Part shown: piece after piece, positions 19,546-27,520 of the stretch
Layout of the letters: each line of letters starts with the position of its first letter
How positions within the stretch are numbered: the first letter of the stretch is position 1
Assembly (NCBI GenBank): GCA_044869805.1
Contig: JBIOXV010000198.1
Span: 1-64,000, forward strand
Length of the DNA stretch: 64,000 nucleotides
Direction of reading: 5' to 3'
Source of the DNA: CAWDVR01 sp044869805
GTDB lineage: Bacteria; Acidobacteriota; Thermoanaerobaculia; Multivoradales; SZUA-115
Notes under the pieces: generated by a model
The model's input: only the letters and a program-made list of their open reading frames with translations
What the model was told of the DNA's origin: nothing
Databases searched by the model: none
Translations under genes and position numbers: made by a program

Positions 19546-21429
19546 CTAGAACGGCGAGAAGCCGCTGCCGATCTGCGAGAACGCGGTCCAGCCGCCGCCG
19601 CTTTGCGCGAGGTGGTGGAGGCTGTTGCCGGTCCCCCGGACCACCACCTGGAGCACACCGGCCTGGTTGATCGCCACCGGCGGGGCGGTGAGGAAGCCGC
19701 CGATGTAGCTCCAGTTGTTCCAAGTGCCGCCGGCGGTGGCCTGCGCGATGCCGTGCAGGCCGCCGGAGGTGTCGCGCACAAAGACCTGCAGACGGCCGTT
19801 GCCGTGGATCGTCACTCGAGGCCCTGAGGTCAGGACGCCGCCCCGGCTCTGCCAGGCCCCCCAGCTGCCGCCGGCCGTCGACTGCTTGATGTGGCGCAGG
19901 TCGAAGTACGGAGCGGCGCCGCGCACGAAGACCTCGAGCTTGCCATCGCTGTTGCGGATCGCCGAGGGGTGCGAGGAGATCGCCCCACCGAGCGCCTGGT
20001 AGTTGCCGAAGGCGCCACCGGCGGTGGTTTGCGCAATCTGGTTCAGGTTGTTGTTGTGGCCGCCGACGAACACGGCCAGTCGGCCGTCGCTGTTCTTGAC
20101 CACCGCCGGCCCCCAGGTGATCACCCCGCCGAGGCTCGTCCAGCTTCCCCAGGCACCGCCGGCCGCGGTCTGGGCGCGGGTCCACAAGGCGCCGTCGCTC
20201 GTGCGCATGAACACCTGCACGCGGCCATCGTTGTTGACCGCCGCCGCCGGCATCGAGCGCAGGGTGCCGCCCAGGCTGGTCCAGTTGGCGTCGAAGGTCA
20301 TCGTCCCGGCGGTGGTCTGCCGCTTGGTGTAGAGCATGTAGTCGGTGCCGCGGAGGAACACCTGCACGCGGCCGTCGTTGTTGACCACCGCAACAGGCTC
20401 AGAGGTGGCCCCACCGCCGAGGTCGGTCCAGGCCGACCAGGATCCACCCGAGGTGCGCCGGCGAACCTGGGTGGTGCCGCTGGTGGTGCGGGCGAAGACG
20501 TAGAGATCCGTCCCCGAGACCACGGCGTCGCCCACACCGAGCGGTCCGGGGTAGTGGTCGATCTCATTGGCCATCAGGTCGCCGCCCCAGCCATAGTCGA
20601 TGTACGAAGCGACAAAGCCCCAGTAGGCGGCGCTGTAATTGACGGTGTGCCAGCGGTGCTTGGCTCCATCCTGATCGGTCGTCACCAGGTCGGTCTTGTA
20701 GAGCGTGCCCTGCGCCAAGGTGGCGATGATCGAGCCGTTGAAGCTCGCGCTGCTGCGCACGTTCTGCCCGCCGACACTGTCCGAAGCGAGGTAACCCGGC
20801 ATCTGCGGCCGGCGGCTGAAGTACTCCTGCACCGGGTTGAAGTAGCCGTCCTGCTGCGGCGTGTGGCCGCTCAAGGCATAACCGGGCCCCCAGCACTGCC
20901 CGGTGGCCGGCCAGTCCTTGAACGAGCGCACCTCGAAATGCAGGTGGGAGTTGTCGCTGCCATTGAGGTCGTAGTAGGTCACCGTGCCGAGGTAGGAACC
21001 GCGGTTCACCACCTGGCCCACGGCGACGGCTGGCGCGTTCAGGTGGCCATACATGGTGTAGAACTTCGCGCCCGTGGTGGGCGTGTGCTCGATCACCACC
21101 ACCTGGCCGGGATACGCCAGCCCGGCGGTGGCACAGGTGACCACGCCGTCCGCCGCCGCGTAGACGGGGGCGTTGTTGGCGCTGCCTGCATCCAGGGCGA
21201 GATCCATCGCGGCGTGCTGCCGGCCACTGAAATTGGGATTCGAATTGGCGAAGTTCTGCATCACGGTGATGCCGTAGCCGGGATAGAGCTGGCCGCCGAT
21301 GATCTGCCCCATCGGCCAGTCCAGCGCGACGCTGCCGGGGGGATCGAGCGCCGCAACCGGCGGCGCGGCCAGAGCTGCCGCGGCCAGGCAGACCACGAGG
21401 CATCGCGCGAGCTTCCAAACTCTCGACAT
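19546..21429 (-). CDS. Secreted M23 peptidase fused to a PLL-like beta-propeller
   Basis: A 627-residue exported protein with signal peptide (CLVVCLAAAALAAPPVAA) and GGAGGA before the ATG. The M23 lysostaphin-type domain has His72-x3-Asp76 (HAAMD), His129 (YGHL) and His162-x-His164 (SHLHFE), the complete zinc site. A short SH3-like stretch follows at about 220-280 (NVRSSASFNGSIIATL). From about residue 300 there are six to seven repeats of the type WxxWxxLGGxxxSxPxVVxNxDGRLQVFVRG, as in PLL-type fucose-binding lectin propellers. The fusion suggests a peptidoglycan endopeptidase tethered to glycans, acting on its own or on prey or competitor walls. No operon partners are evident. Confidence 0.88.
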   Translation of the reverse strand: MSRVWKLARCLVVCLAAAALAAPPVAALDPPGSVALDWPMGQIIGGQLYPGYGITVMQNFANSNPNFSGRQHAAMDLALDAGSANNAPVYAAADGVVTCATAGLAYPGQVVVIEHTPTTGAKFYTMYGHLNAPAVAVGQVVNRGSYLGTVTYYDLNGSDNSHLHFEVRSFKDWPATGQCWGPGYALSGHTPQQDGYFNPVQEYFSRRPQMPGYLASDSVGGQNVRSSASFNGSIIATLAQGTLYKTDLVTTDQDGAKHRWHTVNYSAAYWGFVASYIDYGWGGDLMANEIDHYPGPLGVGDAVVSGTDLYVFARTTSGTTQVRRRTSGGSWSAWTDLGGGATSEPVAVVNNDGRVQVFLRGTDYMLYTKRQTTAGTMTFDANWTSLGGTLRSMPAAAVNNDGRVQVFMRTSDGALWTRAQTAAGGAWGSWTSLGGVITWGPAVVKNSDGRLAVFVGGHNNNLNQIAQTTAGGAFGNYQALGGAISSHPSAIRNSDGKLEVFVRGAAPYFDLRHIKQSTAGGSWGAWQSRGGVLTSGPRVTIHGNGRLQVFVRDTSGGLHGIAQATAGGTWNNWSYIGGFLTAPPVAINQAGVLQVVVRGTGNSLHHLAQSGGGWTAFSQIGSGFSPF

Positions 21430-21589
21430 GACGTTCCTCCATTCTCGCTTTCACGCTAAAAAAGATCCGGGGGACATTCCCTGCGCCCGAGACTAGAGGT
21501 CGAAAGCGACGAAGCCGTTCGCGAATCGTTACGGCAGCGGCGGCGGTTGTCCCGCCTGGCGGGCCCGGCGATACCCTGGCAGGCGAACC

Positions 21590-24500
21590 ATGTGCCTCGC
21601 CAAGCTCTTCCTCTTCGGCGCCCCGCGGCTTGAGCAGGGCGGCGCCGTCGTGCGCTTCGATTCCCAGAAGGCGCTGGCCCTGCTCGCCTACCTCGCCCTC
21701 ACCCGCCGCCCCCACCGCAGGGATGCCCTGGCGGCGCTCCTGTGGCCCGATTCGATCGGCGAGCGGGCCCGCGGTGCGCTGCGGCGCACCCTGGTGCCGC
21801 TGCGCCGCGCCCTCGAGCGCTGCGGGCTCGAGACCAGTCGCGAGACGGTCGAGCTGCGATCCGGCCCGCTGTGGGTCGACGTCTTGGCCTTCGAGCGGGG
21901 GCTCGGTGCGGAGGGGCAGGCGCCGTCCGCTTTCGACCCCACGGCGGTCCAGACGGCAATGGAGCTCTTCACCGACGGCCTGCTGGCCGGGTTCTCGCTC
22001 AAGGACGCCCCGGAGTTCGACCACTGGCAGCTCGTCCAGGCGGAGCGGCTCAAGGCCCGCGCCCTCTCGGCCCTCGAACGCCTCGCCCGCCATCACCGCG
22101 ACCACGGTCACTGGGAGGCGGCCCTCGCGGTGGCGCGGCGCTGGGTCTCGCTCGACCCCCTCGCCGAGCCGGCCCACCGCGTCCTGATGGAGCTTCTCGC
22201 CTGGAGCGGGCAGCGCGGCGCAGCGCAGGCCCAGTTCAAGGAGTGCCGCCGCCTGCTGGCCCACGAGCTCGACGTCGCGCCGCTGCCCGAGACCCTGGCC
22301 CTCGCCGAGGCCATCCAGGAGGGACGGGTGGCGCCGCCGCCAGGCCCTGCCGCGGCGGGCCCTCCCTGGCCGGCGGGGCCGGCCGACTTTTTCGGCCGCG
22401 AGGCGGAGCTGGCCGAGCTCGAGCGCCGGCTCGCCGCGTCGCAGGCCTGCCGGCTCCTGAGCCTGCTCGGGCCGGGTGGTGTGGGCAAGACGGCGCTGGC
22501 GCTGCGCCTCGCCCCACGGCTGGCAGACGCCTTCGCAGACGGCGTCGTGTGGGTGCCGCTCGCCGGCCTCGGCGCCCCCGAGCTCCTGCCCGTGGCCATC
22601 GCCGAGGCGCTGGGCATGACGCTGCGCGGCCCGACGGCGCCCGAGGTCGAGCTCGGCGCCGCCCTGGCGGAGCTCGAGGTCCTGCTGGTGCTCGACAGCT
22701 TCGAGCCCTGGCTCTCCGCCGCGCCGCTGGTCTCCGGCCTGCTCGCGACCGCGCCGGGGTTGCGGCTGCTCGTCACCTCCCGCGAACGGCTGTCGATCGA
22801 AGCCGAGTGGTGCTTCGAGGTGGAGGGCTTGGGGGTTCCGCCGTCGGCCGAGGAGGTTGGGATCGAGGACTACCCGGCCGCCCGCCTCTTTCTCGCCCAT
22901 GCCCGCCGGGCCCGCCCGGATCTGACCCAGGGCGAGGACTGGCGCCGGCCGCTCGCCCGCATCTGCCGCCTGAGCCAGGGCATGCCCCTGGCCCTCGAGC
23001 TCGCGGCACCCTGGGTACGGGTGTTGCCCCTGCACGAGATCGCCGCGCACTTGGCCGGCGGGCTCGACCTGCTGTCCTCTGGCCGGCGCGATCTGCCGGA
23101 GCGCCACCGCAGCATGCGGGCCGTGTTCCTCGAGTCCTGGCAGCGTCTGAACGAGGAGGAGCGCCGGGCGTTCCGGCGGCTGTCGGTTTTTGCCGGCGGC
23201 TTCGACCGCCAGGCCGCTGCCCAGGTGGCGGAGGCCACGCTGCCGATCCTGGCGGCGCTGGTCGACCGCTCCTTCCTCACCACCACTTCCGCGGGACGGT
23301 ACAGCCAGCACGAGTTGCTGCAGCAGTTCGGCGCCGAGCAGTTGGCCCAGGAACCGGCCGAGCTGGCCGCCACCCAACGCCGCCATGCGCTTACCTTCTG
23401 CGGGCTGCTGGCCGATCGGCTCGCGGCCTTGCGCGGGGCCGGTCAGATCGAAGCCCTGCGCGAGATCAGCGCGGAGCTCGACAACGTGCGGCGGGGCTGG
23501 GAGCTCGCCGCGGCGCACGGCCTCGATGCCGCCCTCGAGCGCGCCGCCGAACCGCTCTTCCACTTCTTCGAGATCCGCTGCCGCTTCCACGAGGGCCGGC
23601 GAGCCACGGAGGAAGCGCTCGCTGCGCTCGCCGGGCGGCCCGGCGGCGACGGCCAGGACGCCGCCTGGCAGAGGGCGATGCGCCTGGTCACCCTCTGCGT
23701 CGGCGGCTTCGAGCTCCGGCTCGGCAACTATGGCCGGGCGCGCGAGCTCTTCGCCGAGGCCAGCCGGCTGGCCGAGCAGCAAGGGGCGACGCGCCTCGAC
23801 GGCCTGGCGCGGGTCGGTCTGGCGCTCGCCGCCACTCTCTCCGGCGAGTTCGGCGCCGGCGCCGAGCATGCCCGGGCCGCCACGGCCGTGCTGGGTCGGG
23901 CCGACGATCCCTGGGACCGGGCGATCGCCCTCCAGCTCCAGGGCGAGATGGCCTACGGCGGCCAGCGCTACGCGGACGCCGAGGCCCTGCTCGGCCGGAG
24001 CCTCGCGACCTTTCGCGAGCTGGGCGACCGGCGCATGGTGGCGCGCCTGCTCTTGGGCCGGGCTCGCCTGGCGGTGGTGCGCGGCCAGGAAGAGGAGGCC
24101 CGCCGCCAGTTCGAGGAAGGACTCGCCTTGTGCCGGGAGCTCGGCGACCGCTGGGGCACGGCGCTTTGCCTCACCCGGCTGGGCGCCGTCGCGCTACGCA
24201 CCGGCGCGCCGGCCGACGCCGCCCGCACCTTTGCCGACAGCCTCGAGCTGTGCCGCGCCATCGGTGACCGGCGCGGCGTGGTCGTCTCGCTCACGGGCTT
24301 GGGGCAGGCGGCCCTCGAGCACGCGGATCGCCAGGCTGCCTGCCGGCACCTCGAGCGCGCCCTCGCTCTCGCCCTCGAGCTGGGCTCGAAGGCGTTGCTC
24401 CTGGCGGCGGTGGTCGCCTGCGCGCCACTGCTCGACGGGCCGGAGGGCCTGAGGCTCGCCGCCGAGGCCCTGGAGACCGCCGCCGGCCATCCGGCCCTGA

Positions 24501-24679
24501 CCAAGGAGACCGGCGAGACCGTCCGCCGGCTGCGGGGCGCGGCGCCGCAAGCGGGCAGCCAGCCGCCAGCCCGGCCTCCGCTCGAGGAGACGGCTCGGGC
24601 GATCAGCGCCGCCCTGGCACGGCAGCACCAGCCCACTTTTCCCCTCCCTCCCGACACCCCCACGCCAAACAGGCTTTAG
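21590..24679 (+). CDS. SARP/BTAD-NB-ARC-TPR transcriptional regulator (AfsR-like)
   Basis: A 1029-residue regulator. The N-terminal ~90 residues (MCLAKLFLFGAPRLEQGG ... LLAYLALTRRPHRRDALAALLWP) form the winged-helix SARP DNA-binding domain. A bacterial transcriptional activation domain with TPR-like helices extends to about residue 245. The NB-ARC ATPase follows, with Walker A GPGGVGKTALAL (Lys300), Walker B LLVLDSFE and a downstream GLPL-like SQGMPLALELAAPW. The C-terminal ~450 residues are TPR repeats (ALCLTRLGAVALRTG etc.). By analogy with AfsR it would activate nearby genes on sensing a ligand or phosphorylation. It is divergent from the M23-propeller gene across 160 bases. The target is unknown. 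Confidence 0.88.
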   Translation: MCLAKLFLFGAPRLEQGGAVVRFDSQKALALLAYLALTRRPHRRDALAALLWPDSIGERARGALRRTLVPLRRALERCGLETSRETVELRSGPLWVDVLAFERGLGAEGQAPSAFDPTAVQTAMELFTDGLLAGFSLKDAPEFDHWQLVQAERLKARALSALERLARHHRDHGHWEAALAVARRWVSLDPLAEPAHRVLMELLAWSGQRGAAQAQFKECRRLLAHELDVAPLPETLALAEAIQEGRVAPPPGPAAAGPPWPAGPADFFGREAELAELERRLAASQACRLLSLLGPGGVGKTALALRLAPRLADAFADGVVWVPLAGLGAPELLPVAIAEALGMTLRGPTAPEVELGAALAELEVLLVLDSFEPWLSAAPLVSGLLATAPGLRLLVTSRERLSIEAEWCFEVEGLGVPPSAEEVGIEDYPAARLFLAHARRARPDLTQGEDWRRPLARICRLSQGMPLALELAAPWVRVLPLHEIAAHLAGGLDLLSSGRRDLPERHRSMRAVFLESWQRLNEEERRAFRRLSVFAGGFDRQAAAQVAEATLPILAALVDRSFLTTTSAGRYSQHELLQQFGAEQLAQEPAELAATQRRHALTFCGLLADRLAALRGAGQIEALREISAELDNVRRGWELAAAHGLDAALERAAEPLFHFFEIRCRFHEGRRATEEALAALAGRPGGDGQDAAWQRAMRLVTLCVGGFELRLGNYGRARELFAEASRLAEQQGATRLDGLARVGLALAATLSGEFGAGAEHARAATAVLGRADDPWDRAIALQLQGEMAYGGQRYADAEALLGRSLATFRELGDRRMVARLLLGRARLAVVRGQEEEARRQFEEGLALCRELGDRWGTALCLTRLGAVALRTGAPADAARTFADSLELCRAIGDRRGVVVSLTGLGQAALEHADRQAACRHLERALALALELGSKALLLAAVVACAPLLDGPEGLRLAAEALETAAGHPALTKETGETVRRLRGAAPQAGSQPPARPPLEETARAISAALARQHQPTFPLPPDTPTPNRL

Positions 24680-24751
24680 GCCAAGGTGCCGGCGAGCTCG
24701 CGAGGATTGCCGGGAGGACCCTCGACACAGCAGATCGACCGCGCAGCAGGT

Positions 24752-25567
24752 CTAGTGCCCGACGAGCGAGCGGGCCGTGGGTAAGAGTCGCAGAGTCTCG
24801 GGCGACCGCAGCAGCCGATCCGACAGGGCCTTGGAAGTACCTCCGTTCCATCGCGCCGAGCGGCCCAACGCGGCGAGGTGCTGCTCGTAGGCTGCGCCAT
24901 CCCGGAACGTCGAAAAGACCACGAACACCTGCTCTCCCTCGCGAACGGGAAGCGCGGGAAAGGTGTTGGCGGCGCTCTCGGTGACGAACGTGCCCAGGAC
25001 CGAAGAGCCCGACTCCTTCCAGAGCGGCGCGACTTCGCGGTCGAAGAAATCCACGAAACCCTCGTCGGGTGGGGCGGCGAAGGAGTAGATCGTGGCGATC
25101 ACCAGGCGCTCCGACACTTCGGTCGACCCGGCTCCGGGACGCCGCATGCCCTCGAGCGAGAAGCCTGAGATCGGCCGTGCCGGCCGTAGCAGCAGCACGT
25201 TCGACACGTCGACCATGGTGGCGTTCGCGGCCTTGCTGTTCGCCTTCCAGACCGGCCCGGTGTAGAACGCGCCCAGCGCCCGGGCGCGCTGCTCCGTGTC
25301 CGAGAACCCGCGAACCCACACGAAACGATTCGGGTTGTCGAGGTCCCGGAACTGGCCGAGGATGCGCATGCCCTCGGCCTCCTGGGACTCGACGAACTCC
25401 CGGTCGAACAATTCGATCAGCACGTCCCGTTGGCCGGGGAGCAGCGTGTACTGCCTGAGTTCCAGGACCGGGCAGCAGCTCTCCGCTGACTGGCCCTGCG
25501 CGAACCCGGGCAGGGCCGCCACGAAGGCGAGCCCCAAGCCGAACACTCTCGACGCAGCTCTGACCAT
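24752..25567 (-). CDS. Exported NIPSNAP-family protein
   Basis: A 271-residue protein with a signal peptide (GLGLAFVAALPGFAQG) and GGAGGTGAG upstream of the ATG. The mature part begins CCPVLELRQYTLLPGQRDVLIELFDREFVESQEAEG, the NIPSNAP ferredoxin-like fold. A second related module (ERLVIATIYSFAAPPDEGFVDFFDREVAPLWKESG) follows. The family has no firmly established enzymatic role. A TTGACA hexamer lies at 25655-25660 on this strand, about 90 bases before the start. The matching -10 is weak. It stands alone. Confidence 0.85.
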   Translation of the reverse strand: MVRAASRVFGLGLAFVAALPGFAQGQSAESCCPVLELRQYTLLPGQRDVLIELFDREFVESQEAEGMRILGQFRDLDNPNRFVWVRGFSDTEQRARALGAFYTGPVWKANSKAANATMVDVSNVLLLRPARPISGFSLEGMRRPGAGSTEVSERLVIATIYSFAAPPDEGFVDFFDREVAPLWKESGSSVLGTFVTESAANTFPALPVREGEQVFVVFSTFRDGAAYEQHLAALGRSARWNGGTSKALSDRLLRSPETLRLLPTARSLVGH

Positions 25568-25705
25568 CGCTCACCTCCGTGGACGCGCCACGCTCTGGTT
25601 CGCGGCCCGTAACCGTCTTTCTACATCTAGACAGTTACATGCCGGTGAGGCGGGTGTCAAGTGCCGTGCTCGGAGAGGCTCCTTGGCGTCTGGCGACGCC
25701 TCTGC

Positions 25706-26755
25706 CTACTCGCCGCCGGTTTTCGGCTGCCCCGCCGCGGTGCGGAGCGCCTCGATCAGGCTCGACGCCGCCTCGGAGAGAGCCCGCTCGCCGTGGACGT
25801 ACGGGCGCCATTCGGTCTCGAGGGCCTGGCGATGGCCGGCCCACGTGCCCCGGTCGAAGATCCCGTACAGCATGGGCTTGTAGCCTGCCGTGCCGCCGTC
25901 CTCCAGAATCTGACGCACCACTTCTCCGGTGGTGTAGAACAAGACCACGTGCCAGAGGTCGCCGGGCAGGCGGTACTGGGCGGCTTTGGCGGCGCCGTCG
26001 AGCGCCTGCCGCAGCGGGTCACCACGGCCCATCAGCAGGTGGGAGGCCTCGTGGAACACGGCCTCGAGGCTGGCGGGGCCCTGGTAGGAGGAGCTCGAAA
26101 TCAAGAGGTGGCCCCCGCCGGAGTCGCGGAAGATCGAGTTGGCGCCTGCCCAGCTCACGGTCTCTACGACGTCCACGGGAATCGGCAGGTCGCTCCATCG
26201 CTTGCCGTAGAGCTGCTCCAGGCGGGCGGCAATCCGCCCTCCGTCGGCGGCCAGCCGCGGCTTCAGCTCCTCGATCCAGCGGCGGTTCTTCTCCTCCTGC
26301 GCAGCCCAGCGGCACGCTTTGTAGGCCGGTGTCGCGGCCGCCCTGAAGCTGCGGGCGATCTCGACGAATTGCCGCGCATCAGGGTCCTGCAAGTCTTCGT
26401 CGAACCCGGCGAGGTGCACCCGGACCAGGTACTGTTGCCGGTCGGCCCAGTCGGCCGGCGAGATGATCTTCGAGTAGTAGTCGACGGCCCCGTCCCACGC
26501 GGCCCGCGCCGACGCAGGCACCGTGCCCAGGCAGGGGGCCTCGGCCCCGGAGCTGAGCGGCTCCGGCTTGCCGCCTTTCCGAGCGAGCCCGGCGGCGATC
26601 AGCGCGTCGTTGAGGTTGGTGTCGAAGTCGCTGTGGAAAGCGAAATGAGGCGTGGTGAGGACCGGGTTCCGCGGGGCCGCCTGACCGGCGCCGGCGCGCG
26701 ATGCGAAGAGCAGCATTCCCAACCCGAGAAGGACTTCGGCTCTGTTTGTCCTCAT
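25706..26755 (-). CDS. Secreted hypothetical protein with HExxH zinc-protease motif
   Basis: A 349-residue exported protein of unknown family. The ATG at 26755 is chosen because GGGAG lies nine bases upstream; the ATG nine bases earlier abuts it. A signal peptide (AEVLLGLGMLLFASRAGAG) is clear. The central sequence SLEAVFHEASHLLMGRGDPL carries HEASH, the zincin HExxH signature. It is preceded by a hydrophobic strand and an edge-like segment (GGHLLISSSSYQG). A third zinc ligand may be the Glu or His further on, but I cannot assign it. It probably cleaves peptide bonds. The 5' end lies about 40 bases from the methyltransferase stop on the same strand. Confidence 0.65.
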   Translation of the reverse strand: MRTNRAEVLLGLGMLLFASRAGAGQAAPRNPVLTTPHFAFHSDFDTNLNDALIAAGLARKGGKPEPLSSGAEAPCLGTVPASARAAWDGAVDYYSKIISPADWADRQQYLVRVHLAGFDEDLQDPDARQFVEIARSFRAAATPAYKACRWAAQEEKNRRWIEELKPRLAADGGRIAARLEQLYGKRWSDLPIPVDVVETVSWAGANSIFRDSGGGHLLISSSSYQGPASLEAVFHEASHLLMGRGDPLRQALDGAAKAAQYRLPGDLWHVVLFYTTGEVVRQILEDGGTAGYKPMLYGIFDRGTWAGHRQALETEWRPYVHGERALSEAASSLIEALRTAAGQPKTGGE

Positions 26756-26795
26756 CGTTCGCATCTCCCATGATCCCTCGATTGCGCCTCCTGTC

Positions 26796-27404
26796 TTACG
26801 CGGCACCGGGCCGCCTCGTTGAGTGCTGCCCCTCCCGCTCCCACAGCCCCACGAATTGCAGCCGGGCCGAGAACCAGGAGATGGGCGGTCGGGTTTCGCA
26901 GTGCGCCGGGTGGATCAGCGCTCGGCGGCGGAAGCCGGTGCCTTCGAGCAGCGGCAGCCACTCCCAGCGCCGCTGATAGCGGTAGAGCGAGGGCACGCCG
27001 AAGCGGCGGTTGCCGATCTCGTCGAGCACGGCGAGCGCGAGGCGGCCGAGGGCCGTGCGGTAGGTGTGGTCCTTGAGCAGCAGGAAGCGCCCGGAGCAGC
27101 GCGCCAGCTCGCGCAGGCTTGCCGCGGGGTCCGGGCAGTGGTGCAGGACATCGATCGCGAAGACCAGGTCGAAGGAGCGATCGGGAAACGGCAGCCTCGC
27201 GCCGTCGTAGAGCACGGGCTCGACCTCGGAGCGGTCGCGGCGCAAGACGTCGACCGGCACCACCTCGCGCGCCACGCCCAGTTCCCGCGCCCGCGCCGTG
27301 AACCAGCCGTCACCGCTGCCGAAGTCGAGGGCACGGTCGAGCGGGCGCGCCGCTTCCAGCAGTGGCCGCACGAGGGCCCATACGTTGGCGCGGTACGCGT
27401 TCAT
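26796..27404 (-). CDS. Class I SAM-dependent methyltransferase
   Basis: A 202-residue Methyltransf_11-type enzyme. Motif I is ALDFGSGDGWFT, the acidic strand-2 loop is VVPVDVLRRD, and motif II/III reads SFDLVFAIDVLHHCPDPAASLRELARC. The C-terminal part (RYQRRWEWLPLLEGTGFRRR) resembles methyltransferases in surface-glycan or small-molecule clusters. The acceptor is unknown. The start lies about 115 bases from the divergent membrane glycosyltransferase gene, which hints at a shared envelope role. Confidence 0.8.
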   Translation of the reverse strand: MNAYRANVWALVRPLLEAARPLDRALDFGSGDGWFTARARELGVAREVVPVDVLRRDRSEVEPVLYDGARLPFPDRSFDLVFAIDVLHHCPDPAASLRELARCSGRFLLLKDHTYRTALGRLALAVLDEIGNRRFGVPSLYRYQRRWEWLPLLEGTGFRRRALIHPAHCETRPPISWFSARLQFVGLWEREGQHSTRRPGAA

Positions 27405-27520
27405 CGCGGCTGCGGCTCCGGCGCCTCGATGCTAGCAGCCGAAGCCAGCCTTCTCGGAGCCGCGCTGGCTGCCGCGCCGCGGTTGTCTCGACCTCGCCGA
27501 CGTGCTAGGAATCCGCCACC

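Noticed and set aside
25655..25660. Perfect TTGACA before the NIPSNAP gene
   Set aside because: No acceptable -10 hexamer at 16-18 bases, so it was not listed as a promoter.
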